A model generated the notes under the pieces. The model ran no database searches and had not been told where the DNA came from. It was given only the letters and a program-made list of their open reading frames with translations. DNA of 64,000 nt from Maribacter sp. 4G9. Lineage in GTDB: Bacteria > Bacteroidota > Bacteroidia > Flavobacteriales > Flavobacteriaceae. Numbering within the stretch: position 1 is the first letter of the stretch; every line of letters starts with the position of its first letter. Position numbers and translations under genes: made by a program. Shown here piece by piece: positions 43,268 through 52,042 of this stretch. The DNA lies in assembly GCF_002742265.1 (NCBI RefSeq), contig NZ_MDGL01000149.1, positions 62,001 to 126,000 on the forward strand, written 5' to 3'.

Positions 43268-44607
43268 AGTTGCTTACCCGTAATTTTATTATGGATGTGC
43301 ACGGCGGAACTATCGGAGAGACTGGCCACATAGCAACAGGCATTCAATAAGATCTCATAGAGGGACACATCGGTTCTTCGGTAAAATTCGGGAAGGGTTT
43401 GCAATATTAAATGATGGTAATTGGTTGCGGTGTTATGCTTTTTTTGCACTAGGGCATCCGTATACACTTCCAAAATATCGGCAATTATCTTATACCCTGC
43501 AATCTCCTTTTCAATTACTTCATTGGCCTTATATACACGTTCCACGCTCAAGCTGATAATGTCCCGTATTTGGGCATCATATTTACTTTTATCCAGTAAG
43601 GAAACTTCAAATGTACCATTTAGTATATTTTCTTCGTTGTCCATAAAAATGGATACCGCATCCTGAATAAGTGTGTTGATGGCCAAGGCCCTTAGATAGC
43701 TGATACGATCTTCCCTGTACTCAAGGGTATTATACTTCTTGGTATTTATGGAATCCTTCACCAGTTTTATTAGGTATTCCAAGGCATAATCCTCTGAAAT
43801 AAGGCCCAAATTTATACCGTCCTCAAAGTCTATTATGGTATAACATATATCATCTGCCGCCTCTACCAAATACGTGAGTGGATGCCTCGCAAAGGTTAAA
43901 TCTTCGCCAGTACGGGTCCGTATCAATCCCAGATCTTGGGCAACGTCTGCAAAAGCCGCCTTTTCCGACTGGAAAAACCCAAATTTTTTATCGGAAATAT
44001 GCTTGGTAGGCCTTTTTGGGAGGGATTCCTTGGGATATTTCATAAAGGCCCCCAAAGTGGCATAGCTCAGGCGCAATCCACCGGAAACACCTGCCCTATC
44101 CTGTGTCAGTAGCTTAAAGCCATTCGCATTGCCCTCAAAATCAATAATATCCTGATATTCCTTGGGCGTTAAGTGTTCCTTAAAAACAGCGCCCTTCCCA
44201 TTTTTAAAATATTCTCCAATGGCCTTTTCTCCGCTATGACCAAACGGAGGGTTTCCAATATCGTGTGCCAAGGCTGCCGCGGCAACAATGGCTCCAAAGT
44301 CATTGAACTTATAGCCATGGATCTCTTTCAAATGGGGATGCCTCTCAAGAATTTTTTGACCTGCCAACCTTCCTAGGCTTCTTCCAACTACGGAAACTTC
44401 CAAGCTATGCGTGAGCCTGGTATGTACAAAATCGGTTTTTGATAGTGGAATTACCTGAGTTTTGTCCTGTAGACTTCTAAAGGCCGCGGAGAATATAATA
44501 CGATCGTAGTCCACATCAAATCCCAAACGGGTTTCATTCTGTTCGTTCCTAATTCTTTTATTGACATCGCCCTTTCTGCGCAATGAAAGTAATTGCTCCC
44601 AATTCAT
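43264..44607 (-). CDS. dgt: Deoxyguanosinetriphosphate triphosphohydrolase
   Basis: 447 residues with HD-domain metal motifs: TRLTHSLEVSVVGRSLG and AALAHDIGNPPFGHSGE, preceded by RSLQDKTQV. The enzyme hydrolyses dGTP to deoxyguanosine and triphosphate in the cytoplasm; the family also contains broader dNTPases, some linked to phage defence, which sequence alone does not separate. It converges on the DUF3078 gene with a 4-base overlap and is divergent from a small regulatory-domain gene. Confidence 0.93.
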   Translation of the reverse strand: MNWEQLLSLRRKGDVNKRIRNEQNETRLGFDVDYDRIIFSAAFRSLQDKTQVIPLSKTDFVHTRLTHSLEVSVVGRSLGRLAGQKILERHPHLKEIHGYKFNDFGAIVAAAALAHDIGNPPFGHSGEKAIGEYFKNGKGAVFKEHLTPKEYQDIIDFEGNANGFKLLTQDRAGVSGGLRLSYATLGAFMKYPKESLPKRPTKHISDKKFGFFQSEKAAFADVAQDLGLIRTRTGEDLTFARHPLTYLVEAADDICYTIIDFEDGINLGLISEDYALEYLIKLVKDSINTKKYNTLEYREDRISYLRALAINTLIQDAVSIFMDNEENILNGTFEVSLLDKSKYDAQIRDIISLSVERVYKANEVIEKEIAGYKIIADILEVYTDALVQKKHNTATNYHHLILQTLPEFYRRTDVSLYEILLNACCYVASLSDSSAVHIHNKITGKQL

Positions 44608-44695
44608 GTTGCTTTTTTAATCCTTGCAAGATACATTTTTTGCGATGTAGAAAGACCATACCAAATCATTCTACGACCAAAAACTATCGATACCT

Positions 44696-44745
44696 TAACC
44701 TTAAGAAAATAAAGAGATAACCCGAACATAACCTTAAATTAACCT
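44696..44745 (+). promoter_or_regulatory. 11-bp-phased TAACCT repeats (Pho-box-like)
   Basis: TAACCC (44718-44723), TAACCT (44729-44734) and TAACCT (44740-44745) repeat exactly every 11 bases; a further TAACCT at 44696-44701 is in the same phase two turns upstream. PhoB/PhoP-type regulators bind direct repeats with this period, and cyanobacterial Pho boxes contain CTTAACCT. A -7-like TTTATTTG follows at 44754-44761. Function is inferred. Confidence 0.5.
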
Positions 44746-44783
44746 TGCATGTTTTTATTTGCAGCCAAATAAACTGTTCACAA

Positions 44784-45167
44784 ATGAGAACATGCCTTTA
44801 CGCAATCGTTACCCTTCTTACAACCATGGCCTATGCACAGGGAAGTGGCTCGATTCGTGGTAAAATCCTGGATAATGAAATGTTCAACGAGCCTTTGCTT
44901 ATGGCAACCGTTTCCTTAAAAAATACCCATTGGAAGGATCAAACCAATTTTAACGGGAATTTTGAGATTACAGATGTGGAACCGGGTAACTACACCTTGG
45001 AAATCAGTTTTTTAGGTTACGAGTCTCGAGAAGTTGCTGTAGAAGTAAAGGAGGACCACCAACTTGAAATACTGGAATCACTAAACGCCAAAACCCTACC
45101 ATTGCCTGTGCTGGCAGAAGGTTCTGAAAAAACGACCTCGGACCGGTCTTTGGAGCCGAATTATTGA
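44784..45167 (+). CDS. Small secreted carboxypeptidase-like regulatory domain protein
   Basis: 127 residues from ATG 44784; a TTG at 44745 opens a longer frame but overlaps the repeat array and spoils the signal peptide. Signal peptide with cleavage near MAYAQ. Nearly the whole mature protein is one carboxypeptidase-D regulatory-like domain (SIRGKILDNEMFNEPLLMATV, DVEPGNYTLEISFLGYES), the domain normally fused to TonB receptors, here free-standing. Tail of 30 polar residues. The phased TAACCT repeats upstream are shared with the following phosphate transporter gene, suggesting a joint response. Confidence 0.8.
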   Translation: MRTCLYAIVTLLTTMAYAQGSGSIRGKILDNEMFNEPLLMATVSLKNTHWKDQTNFNGNFEITDVEPGNYTLEISFLGYESREVAVEVKEDHQLEILESLNAKTLPLPVLAEGSEKTTSDRSLEPNY

Positions 45168-45283
45168 TTGTTGCATCTACCTAGGTTCAAATTTTTCAAA
45201 GTACCATCTTTTACGTATTTATTTCCTATTTTCATCGTCTTGAATTGAAGTATGGATATAAAGCTTAATACCCACTAACTTCA

Positions 45284-45300
45284 TAACCTTATTTTAACCT
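45284..45300 (+). promoter_or_regulatory. Pho-box-like repeat before PiT gene
   Basis: TAACCT (45284-45289) and TAACCT (45295-45300), period 11, 46 bases before the ATG of the phosphate transporter. Same unit and period as the array before the preceding gene. Confidence 0.55.
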
Positions 45301-45345
45301 GATTGACGAATTATAATATCATTTTTGCATTTATTTAATTTTTAG

Positions 45346-47616
45346 ATGGGAGAAAACATGTACCTCTTCATGATCATTGCCCTGGCCGTATTGGCCATTA
45401 CGGACTTGGTAGTTGGAGTAAGTAATGATGCGGTCAATTTTTTGAATTCGGCCATAGGTTCCAAGGCTATCTCCTTCCGGACCATCATGATCGTTGCAAG
45501 TGTTGGAATCGCCTTTGGTGCCATATCGTCCAGCGGTATGATGGAAGTGGCGAGAAAGGGAATTTTTAATCCAGGTGAATTCGTATTCTCTGAAATTATG
45601 ATCGTTTTTATGGCCGTAATGATTACGGACATCCTGCTTTTGGATTTTTTCAACACCCTGGGCATGCCCACATCCACAACGGTCTCCATTGTATTTGAGC
45701 TTTTAGGGGCGGCTGTCGCTATATCCATTGTCAAAATTTATGCAGATGAAGGCAGTATTTCAGATTTGGCCAATTACATCAACACGGACAAGGCCACTGA
45801 AATCATCTTGGGAATCTTACTGTCCGTTGTAGTGGCATTTACCATAGGTGCCATTGTTCAATTTTTAAGCCGAATCCTTATTTCCTTTAAATTCAACGAA
45901 AAGCCCAAATGGTACGGAGCCATTTTTGGAGGATTGGCCATTACCGGTATCATCTATTTTATTTTGGTAAAAGGACTTAGTGGAACTTCCATATTACCGG
46001 AAGTAGTGAATGAATTCATAGCTACACAAGCGACTTTATTTATTGCAATTAACATTGCGTTTTGGACGCTGGTATCCTACATTGTATCCGCTTTCCTAAA
46101 ATGGAACATCTACACACTTATAATTGTTTTGGGCACCTTTGCACTGGCCATGGCCTTTGCGGGTAACGATCTTGTCAATTTCATAGGTGTGCCCTTGGCA
46201 GCATTGGAGTCTTTTATAAGTTGGAAAAGTTCTGGAATCATGCCTACGGAATTCAATATGCAGGGGCTCTCGGCCGCGGTTCAAACCCCTACCTATCTCC
46301 TTCTTTTATCTGGAATAGTAATGATAATTACCCTATGGTTTTCCTCCAAGGCCAGGAGTGTCGTAAAGACCAGTGTAGACCTTTCCAGACAAGATGAAGG
46401 CGACGAGCGTTTTGAACCCAATTTTCTATCTCGCCAAATTGTAAAATATACCATTAGGGCATCAGAGAACTTGAGCGGGCTTATTCCAAAAGTCATTCAG
46501 GACAAAATCGACAAGCAATTCGAAAAACCCTATGTCTATATCCCCAAAAGCAAAGTAAAGGATTTACCTGCCTTTGATTTGGTGCGTGCATCCGTAAACC
46601 TAATGGTCGCAAGTGTATTGATTTCCTTGGCCACTTCCATGAAACTGCCTCTATCCACAACTTATGTGACCTTTATGGTCGCCATGGGATCTTCTTTGGC
46701 CGATAGGGCTTGGGGGCCAGAAAGTGCCGTCTACAGGGTTGCAGGTGTACTCAATGTGATTGGTGGTTGGTTTTTTACGGCCTTTAGTGCTTTTACAGCA
46801 GCGGCAATCATTGCCTATATCATACATCTTGGTGGCATTTTTGCCATTGGAGCGCTTTTGGTCCTGGCATTTCTTCTTATTGGCAAAAATTATCTTTCCC
46901 ATACCAAAAAACTGAAGGAAACCAAGTTAGAAGAGAAATTACAACGTGCAGAAAGCAATACGATTATTGGGTTGATCGAAGAAAGTGCCTCAAACATTGC
47001 CCTTTCCATGAAAAGGGGAAACAAAATATATACACAAAGCATCGACGGACTTGCAAAGCACGATATAGAAACGCTTAAAAAAGGAAAAAAGGGTATAAGC
47101 AAACTTGATAAGGAAGTTGAGGATTTAAGAAACAACATCTTTTATTTTATTAAAAATTTGGATGAATCCAGCGTGGGTACCAGTAATTTCTACATCACCG
47201 CATTGAGCTATTTACAGGACATGACCCAATCGTTGGAATATATATCCAAAGCAGGATACAAACATGTTCATAACAACCATAAGAGGCTTCGTTTTAATCA
47301 AATTAAGGACTTAAAGGAAACAGAGTCCTATGTAGAGGAGCTTTTTAAAAGCATCCAAGAGATTTTTGAGAACAAAAGGTTTGAAAAATTGACCCCGCTT
47401 CTCATGAACAGGCAGGATTTGCTCAACAAACTCGACGCTAAAATCGCCAAGCAGGTAGAACGTACCCGGTCTGACGAATCGAGCCCAAAAAACACTGCCC
47501 TATACTTTAGTCTTTTGCTGGAGACAAAAGATTTATTGACGGCCATTATGAACCTAATAGAGATTTATGAAAAGTATTCAAATTCTAAAGTGGTTTCTAC
47601 CAGTACTTTTCTTTAA
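45346..47616 (+). CDS. PiT family phosphate transporter with PhoU-like C-terminus
   Basis: 756 residues. The duplicated PiT signature is seen in DLVVGVSNDAVNFLNSAIGS (about 17-36) and AMAFAGNDLVNFIGVPLAA (about 267-285), within two sets of helices. A hydrophilic central loop (about 340-395) and a long C-terminal helical region (about 525-745, rich in Lys, Glu and Leu) resembling PhoU follow. Inner-membrane low-affinity inorganic phosphate importer; in related bacteria the PhoU-like part is a separate protein. Phased TAACCT repeats upstream suggest phosphate control. The next gene starts inside its last 50 bases. Confidence 0.93.
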   Translation: MGENMYLFMIIALAVLAITDLVVGVSNDAVNFLNSAIGSKAISFRTIMIVASVGIAFGAISSSGMMEVARKGIFNPGEFVFSEIMIVFMAVMITDILLLDFFNTLGMPTSTTVSIVFELLGAAVAISIVKIYADEGSISDLANYINTDKATEIILGILLSVVVAFTIGAIVQFLSRILISFKFNEKPKWYGAIFGGLAITGIIYFILVKGLSGTSILPEVVNEFIATQATLFIAINIAFWTLVSYIVSAFLKWNIYTLIIVLGTFALAMAFAGNDLVNFIGVPLAALESFISWKSSGIMPTEFNMQGLSAAVQTPTYLLLLSGIVMIITLWFSSKARSVVKTSVDLSRQDEGDERFEPNFLSRQIVKYTIRASENLSGLIPKVIQDKIDKQFEKPYVYIPKSKVKDLPAFDLVRASVNLMVASVLISLATSMKLPLSTTYVTFMVAMGSSLADRAWGPESAVYRVAGVLNVIGGWFFTAFSAFTAAAIIAYIIHLGGIFAIGALLVLAFLLIGKNYLSHTKKLKETKLEEKLQRAESNTIIGLIEESASNIALSMKRGNKIYTQSIDGLAKHDIETLKKGKKGISKLDKEVEDLRNNIFYFIKNLDESSVGTSNFYITALSYLQDMTQSLEYISKAGYKHVHNNHKRLRFNQIKDLKETESYVEELFKSIQEIFENKRFEKLTPLLMNRQDLLNKLDAKIAKQVERTRSDESSPKNTALYFSLLLETKDLLTAIMNLIEIYEKYSNSKVVSTSTFL

Positions 47617-48304
47617 CGTTTTACCAAGTAATTCGCAAGTAGAATTAACCGGAACCCAACTTTTGGAGAAGGCGATTGCTTATCATGACCCAAACGGCCA
47701 GTGGAAGCAATTTCAAGGGAAAATGGCCATTATCATGACCACCCCAGATGCCAACACCCGTAGAACGCAGTTGGAACTAGATCTACCATCCAGGTATTTT
47801 AAATCCTCCGTTAGAAAGGGCAATCATACCGTAGAGTATATTATGAATCGTGGCGAATGCAAACTCCTTTTTAATAATAGCCCCGTGATAGCGGACAGCT
47901 ACAGGGATAGCTTGCAAATTACTTGTGAACGGGCAAAAAAAATGAAGGATTACTACACCTATCTCTACGGACTTCCCATGAAATTAAAAGACCCCGGTAC
48001 CTTAATTGATTCCAAAGTGCTTAGAAAAGATTTCAAAGGAATGGAGTATTTGGTATTAAAGGTGCGGTATGATGAAAACGTTGGGAGCGACACCTGGTAC
48101 TTTTATTTTGACCCAACCAATTACAATATGGAGGTGTACCAATTCTACCACGATGAATCCAAAAATGATGGTGAGTATATCCTACTTTCAGAAGAAATGT
48201 TGGTCAGCGATATAAAAATGCCCAAGGTGAGGGCGTGGTACTACAATAAGGACGACAAATATTTAGGTACGGACGACCTTGTTAAGGCCAATACGCTTAA
48301 ATAA
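47567..48304 (+). CDS. DUF6503 (LolA-like) secreted protein
   Basis: 245 residues. The ATG lies 50 bases inside the end of the PiT gene, in another frame; it is kept because it gives a convincing signal peptide (MKSIQILKWFLPVLFF, cleavage near SNSQ), and no later ATG does. Mature protein resembles LolA-like single-domain beta sheets, with LLEKAIAYHDPNGQWKQF as the recognisable start of the DUF6503 pattern. Periplasmic; function unknown. Coupling to PiT suggests coexpression. It converges on nadD with one base between stops. Confidence 0.78.
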   Translation: MKSIQILKWFLPVLFFNVLPSNSQVELTGTQLLEKAIAYHDPNGQWKQFQGKMAIIMTTPDANTRRTQLELDLPSRYFKSSVRKGNHTVEYIMNRGECKLLFNNSPVIADSYRDSLQITCERAKKMKDYYTYLYGLPMKLKDPGTLIDSKVLRKDFKGMEYLVLKVRYDENVGSDTWYFYFDPTNYNMEVYQFYHDESKNDGEYILLSEEMLVSDIKMPKVRAWYYNKDDKYLGTDDLVKANTLK

Positions 48305-48305
48305 G

Positions 48306-48890
48306 CTATCGATAAAAATTCATCTCGTCCATATACTTCCAAACGGCAGCGGGCAACATAGGTTTAATGTTTTTTCCTTTTTTATGCTCCCTTCTAATAA
48401 AAGTGGAAGAAATTTGCATAATTGGTGCACTAACCCTATGGATTTTGGGATGGTCCTTAAATTGATGCTCAATCGAACCTTCAGACACCCTTGGATATAC
48501 ATAGATCGAGTACCCGTCCAAAATTTCTTCATAGTTCTTCCATTTGTGGAAACTCTTCAGATTATCTTCTCCCATGATCAAGAAGAATTGATGTCCTACT
48601 GGATATTTTTCCGATAAATGGACCAAGGTGTTTACCGTGTAATTGGGCTGTGGGAGTTCAAACTCGATTTTGGAAGGTTTTAATTTTGGATAGTCTTCCG
48701 TAGCCTCCAATACCATTTGGTATCTGTGGTGATTGTCCAATAGCGATTTCTTCACTTTAAACGGACTTTGCGGCGTTACCACGAACCAAACCTCATCCAA
48801 GTTGGAAAACTCCACCATATGGTTCGCTATCACCATATGACCGATGTGTATTGGGTTGAAGGTGCCAAAGTACAGTCCTATCCTTTTCAT
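48306..48890 (-). CDS. nadD: Nicotinate-nucleotide adenylyltransferase
   Basis: 194 residues. Nucleotidyltransferase motifs GTFNPIHIGHM (HxGH) at the N-terminus and SSTFIRR near the C-terminus, with SPFKVKKSLLDNHHR in between. It adenylates nicotinate mononucleotide to deamido-NAD, an essential step of NAD synthesis, in the cytoplasm. Third gene of a yicC-gmk-nadD unit, 52 bases after gmk. Confidence 0.95.
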   Translation of the reverse strand: MKRIGLYFGTFNPIHIGHMVIANHMVEFSNLDEVWFVVTPQSPFKVKKSLLDNHHRYQMVLEATEDYPKLKPSKIEFELPQPNYTVNTLVHLSEKYPVGHQFFLIMGEDNLKSFHKWKNYEEILDGYSIYVYPRVSEGSIEHQFKDHPKIHRVSAPIMQISSTFIRREHKKGKNIKPMLPAAVWKYMDEMNFYR

Positions 48891-48942
48891 GAAATTAATA
48901 TGCTTTTGTTCCCCCAGATGGAAATAAGAATGCGAAAATTGA

Positions 48943-49527
48943 CTACTCCTTTTTCTTTACACCCAGAAAATCCGCAACCAATTCCTCCGCTTCCTTTAGG
49001 GCTACTTTTAAATCGTAGTTTTTGATGATCTTATCAAATTGAGGTGCGGTCGCCAATTCTACCGATGCTTTGGCAATACGCATATTGATTTTATCGTCGC
49101 TCTCCGTACTGCGTTTTTTCAACCGGATTTTGAGCTCGTCCACGCTTGGGGGCTTTACGAAAACGGCTAAAGTACGTTCAGGAAATTTCTTTTTGATGCG
49201 CAGGCCCCCAACAACATCGATATCGAAAATTACATTCTTGCCTTGGGCCCATAAACGCTCCACCTCACTCTTTAAGGTTCCATAGAAATTATCCCTATAC
49301 ACTTCCTCCCACTCCAAAAAATCATCGTTCTTGATATGATTCTTGAACTCGGATACCGTCATAAAATAATAGTGCTCCTTATTTTTTTCCTTCCCCCTTC
49401 TAGGTCTGGAGGTAGCGGATACGGAAAATGCCAAATTGAGATCAGGACATTCCAGTAGATGACGGACAATAGTAGTCTTACCGCTTCCTGAAGGGGCAGA
49501 GAAAATGATTAGTTTTCCACCTTCCAT
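48943..49527 (-). CDS. gmk: Guanylate kinase
   Basis: 194 residues; P-loop SAPSGSGKTT at about 10-19, followed by SATSRPRRGKEKNKEHYYF (GMP-binding region) and DIDVVGGLRIKKKFP. Phosphorylates GMP to GDP in the cytoplasm. Its ATG shares one base with the yicC stop (TAATG), indicating coupling. Confidence 0.97.
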   Translation of the reverse strand: MEGGKLIIFSAPSGSGKTTIVRHLLECPDLNLAFSVSATSRPRRGKEKNKEHYYFMTVSEFKNHIKNDDFLEWEEVYRDNFYGTLKSEVERLWAQGKNVIFDIDVVGGLRIKKKFPERTLAVFVKPPSVDELKIRLKKRSTESDDKINMRIAKASVELATAPQFDKIIKNYDLKVALKEAEELVADFLGVKKKE

Positions 49528-50384
49528 TATAACACGTTTAGCATTTGTTCCTTTATTTTCTCCAACTCGTCCTTCATTTGGACCACCAATTGTTGCATTG
49601 GGGCGTAATTGGCCTTTGATCCGATGGTATTGATTTCCCGTCCCATTTCCTGTGAGATAAAGCCCAATTTCTTTCCGTTGCTATCACTGGATTTCAAAGT
49701 CCTCTCAAAATAGTCCAAGTGATTGGCCAAGCGGACCTTCTCCTCCGTAATATCGTATTTTTCCAAATAATAGATAAGCTCCTGCTCAAAGCGATTTTCA
49801 TCTACTTCGGCCTTGATATCCTGTACGGCCTTTTCCAATCGTTCCCTTACTATGGACTGTCTTTCTGGATCCATGGCAACAATTTTCTCCAATAACACCT
49901 GTAATGTGCCAATCCTTTCCAAAAAGTCCTGTTCAAGTACACTACCTTCCTCGGACCTGAACGTGTTGATTTCAGCCAAGGCCTCATTCAATGCATCCAA
50001 AATGGCAGCATACTCCGTATCGTCTATGTCATCACGATCGGTACGCATGGCATCGGGTAACCTTAGGGCCATTTCCAATAGTTGGATATCCTCACCATTG
50101 GCAATGGATTTCAACTGTTTCATATATTGCTTGACGACACTTTCATTGACCTGACCGGAAGCCTCGTCCCCCGTTATTTCCACGTACAGGTTAAAATCGA
50201 CCTTACCACGTTGCAAGGAGTTGGCAATCAATTTTCTAAGTTCCAATTCCTTTTCGCGATAGGCGGAGGGCATCCTAGCATTCAAATCAATGCTCTTACT
50301 GTTCAATGATTTGATTTCAACGGTAATTTTCTTTGTAGGGAGCTGTACCACATGCTTCCCGAATCCAGTCATGGATTGAATCAT
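49527..50384 (-). CDS. yicC: YicC/YloC family endoribonuclease
   Basis: 285 residues with the family start MIQSMTGFGKH and the conserved C-terminal EMGREINTIGSKANYAPMQQ segment. Members are conserved RNA-binding proteins, with endoribonuclease activity reported for enterobacterial YicC. The order yicC-gmk is widely conserved in bacteria. A TACCTTTG -7 element upstream separates this unit from the DUF1080 genes. Confidence 0.93.
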   Translation of the reverse strand: MIQSMTGFGKHVVQLPTKKITVEIKSLNSKSIDLNARMPSAYREKELELRKLIANSLQRGKVDFNLYVEITGDEASGQVNESVVKQYMKQLKSIANGEDIQLLEMALRLPDAMRTDRDDIDDTEYAAILDALNEALAEINTFRSEEGSVLEQDFLERIGTLQVLLEKIVAMDPERQSIVRERLEKAVQDIKAEVDENRFEQELIYYLEKYDITEEKVRLANHLDYFERTLKSSDSNGKKLGFISQEMGREINTIGSKANYAPMQQLVVQMKDELEKIKEQMLNVL

Positions 50385-50404
50385 AGGCCTAATTTAATTT
50401 GCGG

Positions 50405-50412
50405 CAAAGGTA
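50405..50412 (-). promoter_or_regulatory. -7 element before yicC
   Basis: On the minus strand TACCTTTG, a perfect TAnnTTTG, 20 bases before the yicC ATG. It implies that yicC-gmk-nadD is transcribed independently of the sugar genes upstream. Confidence 0.45.
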
Positions 50413-50438
50413 ACTTTTTTGAATGGGTAATATACCCT

Positions 50439-51260
50439 CTACAGTTCCCTTACCCAAATATTCCGATAACTCACACGGCTATCGTCACCATGATCCTGTA
50501 AAATTAAAGGTCCTTTGCCGTGCACCGGATTTTTTGGCCATCCTATATATGGAGTAGTACCTTTAATCTCAATATGGTCTTGGACCAAGACCCCATTATG
50601 GATAACCGTCATGGTGCCTGATTTTATTTTTCCCCCTTCCCCATTGAATTCCGGAGCGTGGTAAATAATATCATAGGTATTCCATTCCCCCGTAGGTACG
50701 GATGCCATTGCCAAAGGTACATGCTGTTTGTATATTGAAGCTACTTGGCCATTCACATAGGTTGGGTTGTCATTATTGTCCAACACTTGAACCTCGTACA
50801 ATCCATCCAGGAAAATACCACTATTACCCCTATTCTGACCCTCCCTTTGCACTGGCAAGGGAGATTTCCACTCAATATGGAGTTGAACGTCCCCAAAATT
50901 CTGTTTGGTTTGTATGTCGCCCGTTTTGTCGTTTACCGTCATACTGCCGTCATCGTTCAAATGCCACTTTGCGGCCGTACTGTCCTTGGCGGAAATCCAA
51001 TTGTCCAAACTAGTTCCATCGAACAAAATTATGGCATCGCTTGGAGCCCCATTTTGTGAGGTAGGAAGTACAACAGGAACCTTGGGTTCATAAAACTCGG
51101 TTTCCTCTGGAGTGGTTGGCTCCGTTCCACTGTATTCCTCATGGACGATTACCTCATCCTTTACCGGTGTTTCAGGTTCCATCGTTTCCTCCTTGGCTTT
51201 CTCTTGACAAGCGACAAACAACAAGGAAAATAAAAGTCCGCTACTATAAATTCTCTTCAT
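50439..51260 (-). CDS. DUF1080 (3-keto-disaccharide hydrolase-type) lipoprotein A
   Basis: 273 residues; lipobox LFVAC, then an acidic, Pro/Thr-rich linker (about 20-65) and one DUF1080 jelly-roll domain (about 78-272) with DGTSLDNWISAKD, NSGIFLDGLYEVQVLDN and LILQDHGDDSRVSYRNIWVRE. The family (PF06439) is concanavalin-like; characterised members cleave 3-keto-glycosides. Tethered outside the cytoplasm. The shorter linker-less paralogue lies 17 bases upstream on the same strand, behind a TIM-barrel gene. Confidence 0.9.
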   Translation of the reverse strand: MKRIYSSGLLFSLLFVACQEKAKEETMEPETPVKDEVIVHEEYSGTEPTTPEETEFYEPKVPVVLPTSQNGAPSDAIILFDGTSLDNWISAKDSTAAKWHLNDDGSMTVNDKTGDIQTKQNFGDVQLHIEWKSPLPVQREGQNRGNSGIFLDGLYEVQVLDNNDNPTYVNGQVASIYKQHVPLAMASVPTGEWNTYDIIYHAPEFNGEGGKIKSGTMTVIHNGVLVQDHIEIKGTTPYIGWPKNPVHGKGPLILQDHGDDSRVSYRNIWVREL

Positions 51261-51277
51261 AATAAATTGTCCGTTTT

Positions 51278-52027
51278 TTAAAGTTCCTTAATCTTGATGT
51301 TTTTATAGGCCACGCCATCTCCATGGTCCTGTAGCGCTATTTTTCCAGTGGGATATTTGGCAAAATGTTCCCAATCAGCAAATTTGGATTTAGCCACCAT
51401 TTCACTCCATTCCGGGTCGTTTACGGGAAATTCCACTACAGTTTCCCCGTTCAGTACTACCTTACCTTCATTGGTTTTGTGGTTGACGGTTATTACCATG
51501 GTGTTCCATTCACCTACAGGTTTGGTTACGTCCTTTGAGGGCGATACCATGTCGTACAAGGCCCCGGATTGATGGCTGGTACCGTTTTTCCCGTCTGGAT
51601 GTCCCTCGTTATCCAAAACCTGTACTTCTGGGCCGGTCAGATAGGGTTGTCCCAAACTATCTATTTCCTTTACGCCCCACATAACACCGCTATTTCCTCC
51701 TTGAGATATTCTCCAGTCCATGGACAGGACAAAATCGGTATAATTGGTATCGCTTACCAAGTTAAATTGTTCCCCATTGCTACGAGCCTCCGGCGGATAT
51801 AATACCATGGCCCCGTCCTCTATCTTCCAATTATCGGAGACATTGTCCTTTAAATATTCGTGCCAACCGGTAAAGGTTTCCCCATCAAATAAAGAGGTCC
51901 ATTCATCGTCCATGGCCATTTCTGTGGTTTCCTCCATCTCTCCCACCACCTTGGTATTATCCTTTTTTTCTTCCTTACACCCTATAATCAATAAAGCAAG
52001 TACTGTTGTTCCAAATATGTTTTTCAT
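51278..52027 (-). CDS. DUF1080 (3-keto-disaccharide hydrolase-type) lipoprotein B
   Basis: 249 residues; lipobox LIIGC and a short linker, then one DUF1080 domain with EWTSLFDGETFTGWHEYL, GGNSGVMWGVKEID, GPEVQVLDNEGHPDGK and IALQDHGDGVAYKNIKIKE. The His/Asp-rich LQDHGDG motif is shared with its neighbour, but loop sequences differ widely, so different glycoside preferences are likely. Located between the second DUF1080 gene and the TIM-barrel gene; same operon by spacing (17 and 15 bases). Confidence 0.92.
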   Translation of the reverse strand: MKNIFGTTVLALLIIGCKEEKKDNTKVVGEMEETTEMAMDDEWTSLFDGETFTGWHEYLKDNVSDNWKIEDGAMVLYPPEARSNGEQFNLVSDTNYTDFVLSMDWRISQGGNSGVMWGVKEIDSLGQPYLTGPEVQVLDNEGHPDGKNGTSHQSGALYDMVSPSKDVTKPVGEWNTMVITVNHKTNEGKVVLNGETVVEFPVNDPEWSEMVAKSKFADWEHFAKYPTGKIALQDHGDGVAYKNIKIKEL

Positions 52028-52042
52028 GTGTATAATGTATGT

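Noticed and set aside
43264-44607. dgt as an anti-phage defence gene
   Set aside because: Family includes defence dGTPases, but no defence genes are nearby and the gene lies in a housekeeping stretch.
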